A stretch of DNA of 64,000 bases from Cordylochernes scorpioides (GCA_030710605.1 CP092874.1:69637337-69701336), one strand, 5' to 3'. Counted from the first letter of the stretch, positions 43,290 to 53,769 are shown. Notes: generated from the sequence alone by a model not told the origin. Program-made: numbers and translations.

Positions 43290-43890
43290 AAACTTGTTGT
43301 TTTCTGTGTCTAAACGATGGAAAAACTGATTATCTATTGACGATGTATATGGAACTGTGGTTGGATCAATGATATAATAAACATTTAAAATTATTTGACC
43401 ATCGGCCACAGAAATGAGGAGGGTATTGACATATTTCACAATATAATCTGTGATAGGATTTATAAAGAGTACAGAAATAAAAATAAAAAAGAATAAATGA
43501 CTTCTTTTCTTACTAAAATATGATTACAAATCTGTATCTCGTATTTTAGAAGTTCAAATAACAATGAGCGTCACAACGCTATGCAACCATAAACGCTATC
43601 CAACAATTAGATTATAATACTGAATTTACCCTCTCTACTCAGCTTTCCAGTAGAAAATCTTCCATTTGTCTTTCTGTATGTGTATTACACCAAACTTTCT
43701 TCATTTTAAAATACTGTTCTCCATATATTCACCAATATATCAATCTTAAAAATTTGCATATAAGCAGCAAAATCTAAAAATAGTTCTTTAATGGGAAACT
43801 CTATACTACAAATATTTTAAATGAAGTTTTACTGAGTTATTTGCATACATAAATACACATTATTTGCATATATAAGAATTGGAATTCTAA
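43290..43890. other. Non-coding stretch
   Basis: AT-rich. No supported gene. Confidence 0.5.
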
Positions 43891-43898
43891 AAACATAT

Positions 43899-44075
43899 TG
43901 TAACAAAGTATTTATTATTTTATTAGCAGAGTATTATTTTTATGTTTATATTTTGCTATACTCTGTACACTTACCTCTTTTGCTTATCTTTTGTTTATCA
44001 CTGATAGTTGGTTCTTGCCTGAAATAAATTGTTGTCTCATCCCGAAGTTGGTCTTCCCTAATTTTCCACGTGGCA
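43899..44075 (+). repeat. Solo LTR (family L1)
   Basis: 177 bp, TGTAAC…CACGTGGCA, ATAT duplication on both sides. Confidence 0.85.
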
Positions 44076-44079
44076 ATAT

Positions 44080-44640
44080 ATAAAGGATATTTATTCATGG
44101 AAGTTAAATTATTTTATCTGTATAAAAATAGATTTAACATAAAGTTTCTGTTTGCTTTTTGCCAACATATTTAGCCAATAAAAACTTTCCTTTAGCTTAT
44201 CAAATTTTGGTTGGTTGAAGTATCACCATGTGGTGAAACGGTTCGAAGTGTATATTTCCTTGATTTATCAACAAACGTTAATTTTGACCAGTAATTTACT
44301 CTGTGAAATGAATATGTAACTTTTATTTGTTCTGATATAGATGGACGCATCCAATCTTTACAATATTCAGGAGATGCTTAATTATCCAAATAGAGTTCGA
44401 GATAATATTTACGTCTTTTATAGGATTTTCTCTTTCTGTATAATGCTCATCTGGTAAAGGTAAATTTTTATCAATTGAAAAGAAATGTACTTATATGAGA
44501 AACGATTTTCCGAACTTTACAGAAGTGAGACATCGTTTGTTCCCTGATTTAAATTATCTAAGTCTTTCACATCAGCCACTTTGTCTATATACATTTTATG
44601 AACTCTGTAGAATAATACATGTAAATTTGTGAATATTTAA
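44080..44640. other. Non-coding stretch
   Basis: No supported gene. 44220-44265 has 'gtggtgaaacggttcgaagt', a distant relative of the palindrome core motif. Confidence 0.4.
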
Positions 44641-44658
44641 TTCTAAGTTCTAATTTGT

Positions 44659-44881
44659 AAAACGACATTTGAAAATAATCCGCATGTGTTTCTTTTAAAC
44701 GAAAAATAACGATTATTTCTAACCTTAGGGCTGAAGTATGAAAGGATGAATTGTGAAGAGCAATGATAAACGGAAAAATAAAAGTGTCCAGGGATGGGAA
44801 CCGAACCCACAGTGTTCCGCTTATCGGGCAAATGCCATGTCCACTAGGCTACCCTGGACATATTTTTCCGTTCGTAAATAT
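44659..44881 (-). mobile_element. SINE S1, full length with target duplication
   Basis: Flanked by the 13-bp direct repeat agttctaatttgt (44646-44658, 44882-44894). On the minus strand the tRNA-like head (44790-44860) has a perfect acceptor stem gtccagg/cctggac, D arm gcctagtgg, an anticodon loop ccgataa and T arm with gggttcggttccc. The loop position reads GAT, with C in place of the invariant T33. Body: 'acacttttatttttccgttt' … 'taaggttagaaataatcgtt'. This copy defines the family. Confidence 0.9.
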
Positions 44882-45179
44882 AGTTCTAATTTGTTTGATG
44901 TTTTGTTTACTCTGTATTAGGCGTAAATATTTCAATATCGCGTCTGGTTGATTAATAATAAAAACCTATGTGAGTAAACCGGGTGGCTACAGTAGAGCGG
45001 TATTAGGAGAGAAATGCTGAGATAGATGAGAGATGTTCTAAGTGAAGTTACAAGAAGTTGGAGAACGCACGGAAGAAAAGATTCTCTGAAAGAAAGGAAG
45101 CTGAACAATCTTTCAACTATCGACAAATCCACGGGGAGTGGAGGCTGGAGAAGGCTGTCAACTTCTAACAACCGCGAGC

Positions 45180-45415
45180 TGGGATCGAAACCCGTATTTT
45201 TTATGAAGAAAAATTGTCTTAATAACTCTCGCTTCTTGCAAATCTCACAAATAAATGCAACTAAACATCATATTGTAAGTGTAAAAGTCGAACTGTAGAC
45301 ATTATAAAGATCTGTATAGGCATTGGTGAACTTACAGTAAAAGGGAGTCTCTATCTACCTACCATGTTTAGCATGGTCTGTTCCATTTGTACTTGGGATA
45401 TGTTTAAAAAAATGA
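45180..45415 (+). repeat. SINE S2 fragment
   Basis: 'gtaagtgtaaaagtcgaact', 'gaacttacagtaaaag' and 'catggtctgttccatttgta' match the S2 body. A decayed head ('gagctgggatcgaaaccc') precedes it. Confidence 0.6.
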
Positions 45416-45589
45416 AATGAAGAAAATTTTTATTATAGATTTTTCCGAGGGAAATGTCTAGTAGGTAGGTCAGTGTGCCTATTTTCTCGTTAATTTATTT
45501 AACATTAGAATCTTTTAGAGTAGATGAAATTGTTCATTATTTATTTACCGACTGAAATCTTCTTGTATATTCAAGTTGTTGAGTAAAAT

Positions 45590-45793
45590 TAATTAGGCCT
45601 CCAGGGAAAAATATCTTTTCAAAACATTTTATTCTCTAGCTTTCGGGCACGGATGCCCTTCTACAGGAGAAAACTTGGTTATTAATTAATATACCAGGTT
45701 TTCTCCTGTAGAAGGGCGTCCGTGACCGAAAGCTAGAGAATAAAATGTTTTGAAAAGATATTTTTCCCTGGAAGCCTAATTAATTTTACTCAA
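45590..45793. repeat. Penelope-type palindrome
   Basis: Arms about 45592-45680 and 45695-45793 with 'aaaacattttattctctagc' and complement. Each has ttctcctgtagaaggg, a hairpin, GAAA and gagaa (pairs with ttctc), then AATAAA. Confidence 0.75.
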
Positions 45794-45839
45794 TATTGAC
45801 AATTGACAATTAAAATAATTTTATTGACAACTTGTCAAT

Positions 45840-46430
45840 ACATGTAAAGTGCACAGTCTGTACTATAAAAAAAAAAGATTATACGCATTATATACACTAT
45901 GTACAATATTCTATATCAATAATAATATCAATACTCAATATTGATACAAGGTATTATTGAATATTTAAGTTGTAATATATAAATCAGTTCAATAGTAGTT
46001 ATTCAGTTATTTGTAACATACAAATATATGACCTGGATCATATTTCCACAGAAAAGATAAGCTCATTAAGATTTCGAGTCACAACTTGGAGATAAAAGGA
46101 ATCCTCGAAGAAAGAAATAATGGGGAGTTATGTAAAAAGGAGACTATCTGCCGTCAATCTCTTCCCACGGGACATCAACACCAGGAATGTCTGATTTGTA
46201 TCGTTCAGTAGCGACCGGCCGTCTTGTACACCGTCTTGTTTGACAACCATTTCTTCTTTTTGGTAGGTAAATCAGATTTAGTATGAATAAAATGTTTATT
46301 TTAATCATAATGATATATTTCAAACTGCATCTTAGTTTTCACGTAGGCTTCCTGTAATATATAATATGTATTTTGAAAATAGAGCAATTGTCAAATTATA
46401 TTGACAAATATTTGCAATCTTATCATATCT
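45840..46430. other. Non-coding stretch
   Basis: Short (at)/(aat) repeats near 45920-45960. No supported gene. Confidence 0.45.
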
Positions 46431-46439
46431 TATCTCAGG

Positions 46440-46690
46440 TTTTAGTGGAAAGAATTTTTGTTTTCGTTTGTTTGTGAACAAATCTCTCCCGCCTTCTCAT
46501 TGGACGAATGTGGCCATGTTTGTATATAAAGGGGGCTATGGTATGGGTCGAGGCGAGTGTGGTGGATTATCGTGTGGAGACGCTTAAAGTGTTCTCTGCG
46601 TGATATATCCCTGTCTGGCAATCTCCTCGCATACCTGTGTAACCCCGGTCCGATCCCTACCTGAGCAGCAATAAAGCTAAGTACTGTTTT
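46440..46690 (+). promoter_or_regulatory. Possible LTR or promoter fragment
   Basis: 'gtatataaagggggct' (TATA box) about 35 bp upstream of a GC-richer leader, and 'agcaataaagctaag' (polyadenylation signal) ~150 bp on. This promoter-leader-polyA order is typical of a retroviral-type LTR. No partner LTR or target duplication was found. Confidence 0.35.
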
Positions 46691-47159
46691 TTTATTTTAT
46701 TTAACAAATTGTGATTTATTATTTACTTTTTTTTTTGGTGTTGTACTTTTGAGTTCACGTTTTTTCTGTGTTTAAGTTACTCTTACTGTAGGCCCTAGTA
46801 TATTGTATTTGTGTGTTAACCCGTAAATAGTAACTTTTGTCACAATCCATACTTAAATCATTAGATAGTAAAAAGGCATATATTGGATTGAATAAAATAT
46901 TTATTTGCCAATATTTCGGCTTGCTGAACGCCAACCTTTATCGAGGCATTACATTTTTGTATATTATAAGATATTATAAGATTGCTATCTAATATAATAT
47001 GTATATATGGTTTTGACCAAAGGACTTTGTTGTTGTTGTGTGATGTAATCAATATATAGCGTGAGATATTCATTTTTTAGTTCTTATGATAATTCTGTAA
47101 TAATAAAATATTATGCAAATATATAACAGTTGCATACAATCTCTTTTAATGAAAACTAC

Positions 47160-47746
47160 ACTACCTAAGATTATTCAATATTAGGTAGAAGAGTATTTAT
47201 TATTATTTATTTAAGTAACCCAGGTTCCTGGAGCGTACAGAAGTCGCCAACTACCCGGGATGTCCTTCTGACCTAAGTCTTCTTGGATTTATATACAATG
47301 CCAGTGGTAGTCCAATTAATGAGGTGTCGCCAGGCAGATTTCTTTCTTGGGAGATTTTTTAGGGATGCTGGACATATGTTGGCGATACCTAGGAGAGTGG
47401 CTGTCTGGAATCTTTGGTATTGGAAGGTTGGGCAAGTGAAGAGGAGGTGGTCTACGGTTTGGTCTTCATCTTGGCAGTGGGGGCAAATTGGGTCTTCTTT
47501 CGATACCGTTGCAAGATCTGCCTGAATGTAACCATGGCCGGTCAAGATTGTTGTGAAGGTAGATCCATGCTTGATGTTTCGAAGCATTTGGAGGAGTGGT
47601 TTCGGGGTAGCAGCAAATCTTCGTAGATTTCTGGTGGAGTAATCTTGGATGTAGAGGTCTGTCCACATTTTGAGGGCTATCTGTTCTTTTTTACCGCGCG
47701 CGACGCTCTTTGAGAGGGTGGTAAAGGGTAGAAGAGTACATAACAC
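47160..47746 (-). pseudogene. LINE 3' end with zinc knuckle
   Basis: The frame at 47273-47746 encodes a non-LTR ORF2 tail: 'ILTGHGYIQADLATVSKE' then C-x2-C…H-x4-C (CPHCQDEDQTVDHLLFTC) and a basic end. 'WTDLYIQDYSTRNLRRFAA' precedes it. A 3' UTR with 'acccaggttcctggagcg'-complement and an AATAA-rich tail (to about 47160) follows. It is a different LINE lineage from the 17.3-kb one. 5'-truncated. Confidence 0.75.
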
Positions 47747-47749
47747 TAC

Positions 47750-48330
47750 CTAATCTACAAAACACCCCACAGTACACGCGCGGTGGTCGAAAAATGAAAA
47801 TCAAAATTTGAAATTGAAAATAAGTCTACTGCGCTGAGAAAACAGTTAGAAGGGCTTGTTGGCTCATCAATGGTGAATCCTTCCCGCAGTTTCACAAGTA
47901 TCAGACCCCTCTACACAATTGTATAAGGTACTTTCATTAAATTCTCGGAATGTTTTATTTGAAAAAAAAAAATGACCATGGACTAAAAAAAAAGTACGTA
48001 TTTACAATTCATGAATATTAAGCCTTAAAAATCCCGAGAATTTTAAAAATAGTCATTGTAACATACTTTGTATTTATTTATGTGAAATTTTATAATTATT
48101 CTTTGATTTTTATTCATAGTTAGGCAGTCGGCTACACTGTATTTCTTTTCCCTAATTTTGTATAAGTTATTTTCTTCTGCTTTTATATTATGGTTATTTT
48201 TTTTTTTTTTGTAATTAAATTAAATATTAGAACACAAAGTATTGCGACTATCCTTTATTTCTAAATAGGAAACGTTACAGAAATATTATTACGTTCTTAT
48301 ATTAGTTTTTATTTGTAATTAGCGACAAAT
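47750..48330. other. Non-coding stretch
   Basis: Contains a fragment of the first MITE family (47845-47900) and A/T runs. Confidence 0.45.
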
Positions 48331-48396
48331 GACGCAGGCCATCAGCAACTTTTATTTGCACGATCAGGAGATGCCTTTTTTCCTCATATATGTAAA

Positions 48397-48633
48397 CTAG
48401 CCGAATGACCCGGGCAACGCCCGTGTTTTACCCGATTGAATGTTTTGATTCAAATACTATTTGTTACAATTATAAATTGTGGTCATGTGGCCTAGTGGTC
48501 ATGGCATCTGCCCGGTAAGCGGAAGGTCGTGGGTTCGATTCCCATCCTTTGACACTTTTTTTATTTTATCCATTCTGACCAAAATCTATCCGTGAACTTC
48601 ACACAGACAGAATAAGGCAATTATATAAGTAGA
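48397..48633 (-). mobile_element. 237-bp Helitron with tRNA-like insert
   Basis: Minus strand: starts TCTACTTATATAATTGCC, like the Helitrons at 53.8 and 60.3 kb. Its 3' part is the same ~90 bp and hairpin/CTAG as the 14.6, 26.9 and 51.1-kb copies. Flanking bases are A and T with no duplication. It thus joins the 5' end of one subfamily with the 3' end of another. The middle is a tRNA-like sequence in the opposite orientation. Confidence 0.85.
48482..48553 (+). tRNA. tRNA-like/SINE S1-head-like sequence in Helitron
   Basis: ggtcatgtggcctagtggtc … ctgcccggtaagcgg … gggttcgattccc, followed by 'acacttttttt'. The anticodon position reads GGT with C33, the same unusual C33 as the S1 SINE head at 44.8 kb. 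Both probably descend from one tRNA-like source. Acceptor pairing is only partial, so it is probably not a functional tRNA. Confidence 0.55.
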
Positions 48634-48889
48634 TTGAGAGTTAGACAATATGCTAGAGATTGGCTGAATTGCGCATTGTTGAATTATACAACGTCAGCAT
48701 TCAGAGCACAAAATACAGAATCTTGGATATTAGGGGATACTTAAATATTATACAGTGTTTTGAGAATATTCTAAATATATAAAAATGTTCTGAAAGTTTT
48801 GATAACAGCGCTATTTATTCCCACAAATGGCGTACGCCATCAGAAACCTTCAGTTGGACGATCAAGAGATGCCCTTTTTCTTAATATTA

Positions 48890-49072
48890 CAGTAATCCCT
48901 CGTTAAGACGAACTCAACGGGGGAACGAAATACCCTTTTCGTCTTAAAAGAATATATACCGAATTCGTATAAACCGAATTTATAAACCGAATTAATGTAT
49001 AAACGGAAAAGAAACGGTTCGCGCAAACCGAGAGTTCGTATAATCCGAATTCGTGATAACGAGGGATTACTG
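48890..49072. mobile_element. pogo-type MITE, 183 bp
   Basis: Inverted ends cagtaatccctcgttaagac / …gataacgagggattactg, flanked by TA. The interior has short repeated 'ataaaccgaatt'. It inserted at the edge of a fragment of the 39.3-kb palindrome family. Confidence 0.85.
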
Positions 49073-49204
49073 TATTAAGAGTTAGACAATTTGCTAGATA
49101 GATTGGCTGATAAAACAATTTAAAGATTTTTTATGTATTATTTGTAATAAGCGTGTTATCAGCGATGTTCTAATAATGCCTAAAATTTTCTAAATATGTA
49201 ATAC

Positions 49205-49937
49205 GTATTCGTTTCTGTGTAAAAATGAAATTCCAGTTAAAGAAACGTTGCAATTGTTTCGAAAGGCATTCGGCAAGACATGTCTAAAGAAAACTGCAGT
49301 TTATGAATGGTAATGCCGTTTGATAAATTAGATGAAGATAAATCCAAGATAATCCAGAAGTAGGAATACCTGTAGAGAAAAGGAAAGAAATAACATCAAC
49401 CAAATGGAAGAAATATTATGGAAAATTGAAAAACTGGCATACAGGAACTTTTAGAGATAATTTAGAGATAACATGTCTTTCGATTGAGATTAGTTCATTC
49501 CATTAATAACGACAATCTGCCAACTATAAAGGATTTCTCCGAATGTTTCCATAGGCATCTCTCCCTTGAACAGAAACAGACTCCAAGAAACATGTGAGGA
49601 CATGCTTGAAATGGTCTCAGTTGATATTGCCACGTGGAAAATTAGGAAAGACCAACTTCGGGATGAGACAACAATTTATTTCAGGTAAAGCAAAACTATG
49701 AGTGATAAACAAGAGAGGGAAAAAGTGTACAAAGTAGCAAAATATAAACATAAAAAATAATACTCTACTAATAAAATAATAAATACTTTGTTACAATATT
49801 GAATGGTACAAAAAGTGTTATCGGGGAATAAGACGTGGGTTTATGATTTTTGACCTTGAAACCAAAAGATAATCAAAAGAATGGCGCGGTAAAGAAGTAC
49901 CAGAGCAGAAAAAATCTAAAGGTTCTTTTGGTAAAAT
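49205..49937 (+). pseudogene. mariner transposase remnant split by solo LTR
   Basis: Frames with stops read 'FCVKMKFQLKK', 'RKAFGKTCLKKTAVYEW', 'SLEQKQTPRNM' (49205-49627) and, after the LTR, 'GFMIFDLETKR' and 'SKEWRGKEVPEQKKSKGSFG' (49803-49937). They match the order of mariner-family (SETMAR-like) transposases: N-terminal helix-turn-helix, linker, then the region following the first catalytic Asp, whose 'GDETW'-type block is mutated. The second solo LTR (49942) interrupts it again and no third catalytic region is found. Confidence 0.8.
49628..49795 (-). repeat. Solo LTR (family L1) in mariner remnant
   Basis: 168 bp with ATAT on both sides (49624-49627, 49796-49799). Confidence 0.85.
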
Positions 49938-49941
49938 ATAT

Positions 49942-50458
49942 TGCCATGTGGAAAATTAGGGAAGATTAACTTCAGGATGAGACAACAATTTATTCAAGGC
50001 AAGAGCAAACTATGAGTGATAAACAAAAAATAAGCAAAAGCTGTGTGATACATACACCTGTCTATAGCGGCCACTCTAGAACCCTGTTATCAGCTGTGTG
50101 ATACATCCACCTGTCTATACAGTCCACCCTGTCTATAGCGGTCACTTTAGGCAACCCTGTTATCATCAGTGTGTTACATTCACCTGTCTATACAGACCAC
50201 CCTGTCTATAGCGGTCACCTTAGGCAACCCTGTTATCAGCAGTGTGATACATACACCTGTCTATACAGACCACCCTGTCTATAGCGGCCACTCTAGACAA
50301 CCCTGTTATCAGCTGTGTGATACATACACCTGTCTATACAGACCACCCTGTCTATAGCGAACACCCAAGACAACGTTTTTAAAATATATTCGCACTCGAG
50401 TAAAACCCGGGCGTTGCCCGGGCCATTCGTCTAGTAAAATAATAAATACTTTGTTACA
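49942..50458 (-). repeat. Solo LTR (family L1) containing a Helitron
   Basis: Both LTR ends are present (tgccatgtgg … ttgttaca) with ATAT duplications (49938-49941, 50459-50462), but about 60 bp of the LTR centre is replaced by a ~390-bp Helitron-type insert ending at 50434. Confidence 0.8.
50042..50434 (+). mobile_element. Helitron fragment with ~70-90 bp internal minisatellite
   Basis: Ends with 'atatattcgcactcgagtaa', the gcccgggc hairpin and CGTCTAG-T, identical in type to the 53.8-kb Helitron. The interior is about five copies of a unit with 'cctgtctatagcggccactc' and 'caaccctgttatcagctgtg'. The 53.8-kb copy has a single 'ctctagacaaccctgttatt', so the array grew from an internal segment. 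The 5' end is not preserved. Confidence 0.75.
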
Positions 50459-50462
50459 ATAT

Positions 50463-50669
50463 ATTTTTATCAAAAAGGACTGTTTTACCGTAGAATGCTG
50501 TGAAGCCGCCCTTGTACAGATGAGGGACATAGCCAGAAACCATGGTATACAGGTTGTTGGCTTTTTTTCTGAATTTGACAAAACTGGTGTTTTTGCTCAT
50601 TCTGCATCGTCACTAGTAAAGCATTTTACCAGGGTGATGACCATAATCCCTAGTTCTTATGTATAATTA
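50463..50669 (+). CDS. Unrecognised conserved-looking ORF fragment
   Basis: Open to a TAA with protein-like composition: 'CCEAALVQMRDIARNHGIQV' then 'VGFFSEFDKTGVFAHSASSL'. It begins right after the LTR target duplication, so its upstream part may have been displaced. A Penelope-type palindrome follows at 50715. I do not recognise the family; it could be a terminal exon or transposon end. Confidence 0.3.
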
Positions 50670-50714
50670 AAGGAAGAGATATGTGTTTCTCCATATCAAT
50701 CAAGAAGGTTCAGA

Positions 50715-51057
50715 AGATGAGTTTCTTTAATTGTAAAAACGCTACAAGCTTTCGGGCAAAAGCCCTTCGACAGGCAAAATAAAACTATACTAAGAAATAT
50801 ATCGATGGTTGTAGTGAATATATACACGTATTAATTTACATAAATATAAAAATATAAAATATTATTTATAATTTTTTATAAAATATTTATATTTTTTATA
50901 TTTTTATATTTATGTAAATTAATACGTGTATATATTCACTACAACCATCGATATCTTTCTTAGTATAGTTATATTTTGCCTGTCGAAGGGCTTTTGCCCG
51001 AAAGCTTGTAGCGTTTTTACAATTAAAGAAACTCATCTTCTGAACCTTCTTGATTGA
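50715..51057. repeat. Penelope-type palindrome, ~160-bp arms
   Basis: Arms 50690-50885 and 50890-51065 with 'gaaggttcagaagatgagtt' and complement. Each has cctgtcgaaggg, hairpin gggc/gccc, GAAAGCTTGTAGC. The longest near-perfect palindrome of the window. Confidence 0.8.
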
Positions 51058-51137
51058 TATACCTTACTAGAAGAGTCTTTACCTTTAAGTGTTTCTCCAT
51101 GTACATGAATATACTCCTCCTGCAACTTTATGTTATA

Positions 51138-51560
51138 CTAGCCGAATGACCCGGGCAACGCCCGGATTTTACCCGATTAAATGTTTTTATTCAAATACTA
51201 TTCGTTACAATTATAAATTGGCGCCGAGAATGTCACTCTTGTGAAACGTCCCGCTCCAAACTTTGTGTGTTTTTAAAATATAAAAATAAAATTTTTCACA
51301 ATGATATTTGAAAATTTTATTATTTTGATTTTCAAATACTATTCGTTACAATTATAAATTTGCGCCGTAGATGTTACTCTTGTGAAACGTCCCGCTCCAA
51401 ACTTTGTGTGTTTTTAAAATATAAAAATGTAAATTTTCACAACGATATTTGTAAATTCTATTATTTTGATTTTCAAATACTATTCGTTACAATTATAAAT
51501 TGGCGCCGTGGATGTTACTCTTGTGAAACGTCCCGCTCCAAACTTTGTGTCTGAGAAGCG
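51138..51560 (-). mobile_element. Helitron 3' end with triplicated 141-bp terminal region
   Basis: CTAG and hairpin at 51138-51165. The adjoining 'ttcaaatactattcgttaca' block then recurs at 51190, 51331 and 51472, each followed by 'gtgaaacgtcccgctccaaa'. Only the first copy has the terminal hairpin. The 5' end is not identified. Confidence 0.75.
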
Positions 51561-51564
51561 ATAT

Positions 51565-52430
51565 TTTTATAGAGAGATGATCTGGCTTTGTGTCTTCTAC
51601 TCGATTTAATGTTTTTCTGTTAGAATTTTGTTCCTGCATACTAAAAATGAACTGGCTTCACCTGTGGTCTCTGCTTTTTGGAATTTTTCCCGATATAATT
51701 TTGTATCTGATAATAAAACATGATGCAGCAATATTTCCATCATCATTTTCTGACTAAAAAACAACTTTATGTTATATATATATATATACCAATCACTATA
51801 TATAAGCCTCTATATACCCAGCACGTAAAACTTGCTGCGTCCAAACGTTTAGTCATGCGCATTGGCACCAAACTGGGAATATTTACATATTTGTCTTTAT
51901 CCATCATATTTGCATAGTTTGGTGTTTGTAGCCTGATTTCTCCATGATGAGAAAATTTCATTTTCTGTGAGTGTATATTAGGTTATTTTAAGTTCCTTCT
52001 CTTATACCTCAATCAACATACGCCGAATAGCTTTGCAATTTGCACATTTACATATAACTCGGTGAGCTAACTTTAACCTGAAATTTGCGCATAATTTTCT
52101 TTCCAGTAATTCTTGGTGTTGTGAATTCAGAGTCACGCTGTCTCATAAACGATATAGTTCTTGAAAATGATCTATTTTATCTTTCTCTTTTGGACAGACG
52201 CTTAGTGATATTACTTATATACCATGTTTTTCGAATATTCTCTTGAATAAACTCTAGACAAATTTACGCAATTCACTAGCGAAAACACCAGGTTCATTCA
52301 CACAATTCTATAGAATATACACTAATTTAACTTGCATAGTTCCCTTGCATATACACCAGCTTAATTGCCATAGATTTATTTGCATAACTCTCTTACGCTT
52401 ATAAAAATGCCTTATATATTGCATGCATCA
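51565..52430. other. Non-coding stretch
   Basis: (TA)n near 51775. No supported gene. Confidence 0.45.
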
Positions 52431-52436
52431 TGTGCC

Positions 52437-52640
52437 TCAAAGTGGCGGGAGGGTAGCACAGGACGTCGGGAGTTTAACTCCTGGTAGGGCCACTACATAC
52501 CCGGCTAATGTATCAATTGTCTGTTCTCCATAGGAGCGGCTACACTCCATGTCAGGAGACCAAAAGAAACAAAGTCACACTGAGTGGTACTTCCAGGTCT
52601 TCAGACCAACAGCAGGTGAACTCCTCTTTCCTTCTTAGCT
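52437..52640 (+). mobile_element. Retroposon R2 (uninterrupted copy)
   Basis: Same order as 34365-34885 on the minus strand but with no LTR: 'caaagtggcgggagggtagc' … 'gagcggctacactccatgtc' … tail entering the ~112-bp array. The array looks like a tandem expansion of the R2 3' end. Confidence 0.65.
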
Positions 52641-53163
52641 GAGACAATGGGACCTAATAGAGATCGTTTAAACGACTTGAGGAATAAGCAAGAACAACAA
52701 CAGGATAGAGTAGACATCATGGAGTATAATAGAAGGACTATAATAGAAAGGCTGAGACAATGGGACCTAATGGAGATTGTTTAAAACGACTTGAGGAATA
52801 AGCAACAACAACAACAGGATAGAGTAGACATCATGGAGTATAATAGAAGGACTATAATAGAAAAGCTGAGACAATGGAACCTAATGGAGATTGTTTAAAT
52901 GACTTAAGGAATAAGCAACAACAACAGGATAGAGTAGACATCTTGGAGTATAATAGAAGGACTATAATAGAAAAGCTGAGACAATGGAACCTAATGAAGA
53001 TTGTTTAAATGACTTAAGGAATAAGCAACAACAACAACAACAACAACAGGATAGAGTAGACATCATGGAGTATAATAGAAGGACTATAATAGAAAAGCTG
53101 AGACAATGGGACCTAATGGAGATGGTTTAAACGACTTGAGGAATAAGCAACAACAACAACAGG
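52630..53163 (+). repeat. ~112-bp satellite, left block
   Basis: Units with 'ctgagacaatgggacctaat', 'cgacttgaggaataagca', (caa)n and 'gtagacatcatggagtataa'. Interrupted by the BEL element at 53164 and resuming after it (60842-61300). Confidence 0.9.
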
Positions 53164-53636
53164 TGACACGAAAATAGGTATTTTTTGGGCCAACCGACGC
53201 TGACGACAACACTGGCCAGCCGACGCCCGCGCATGCGCGAGCAAGAACAAAAAGACTTAGCCCTAAAAACTTCCGGTAAACAAAGGCTGCTTTTCGACTT
53301 AACGTTTGGTTTTGACGGGCCAGAAAAGGAACTATCCCTTCATAAATTTTAATAATTGTTTTTGAATAACTTTTGTATTGATATTAATTTGTGTGATTTT
53401 TTAAAATAAATATTTCTTTCAATAAGCATTAATTCTTCATCACTGTTTACTAACTTAGGCCTCGTCATTCAACGTTGTGACACTTCTGATCCCTGCAACA
53501 AAGGTATTGATTTACCAATTTATAATTTTCAAATCAGTTTCCAGCATTACTGTAAAGCTAGGAACGTTTAGTTCAGGTTAAGCCATCGGGACCTTGTATT
53601 GTCTTTCTTTTTTTCAAATCTAAGACAAAGACAACA
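53164..53636 (+). repeat. BEL element LTR, extra upstream copy
   Basis: 473 bp TG…CA, near-identical to the 3' LTR at 59729-60201. Flanked on both sides by acagg (53159-53163, 53637-53641), the 5-bp target duplication. It therefore has the shape of a solo LTR, not of a 5' LTR joined to the element. Confidence 0.85.
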
Positions 53637-53769
53637 ACAGGATAGAGTAGACATCATGGAGTATAATAGAAGGACTATAATAAAAAAGCTGAGACAATGG
53701 GACCTAATGGAGATTGTTTGAACAACTTGAGGAATAAGCAACAACAACAACAGGATAGAGTAGACATTA

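Noticed and set aside
44763..44951. Plus-strand ORF over the SINE
   Set aside because: Reads through the antisense of the tRNA-like head of SINE S1.
47283..47626. Plus-strand Trp/Val-rich ORFs
   Set aside because: Shadows of the minus-strand LINE ORF2 tail, whose zinc knuckle is clear.
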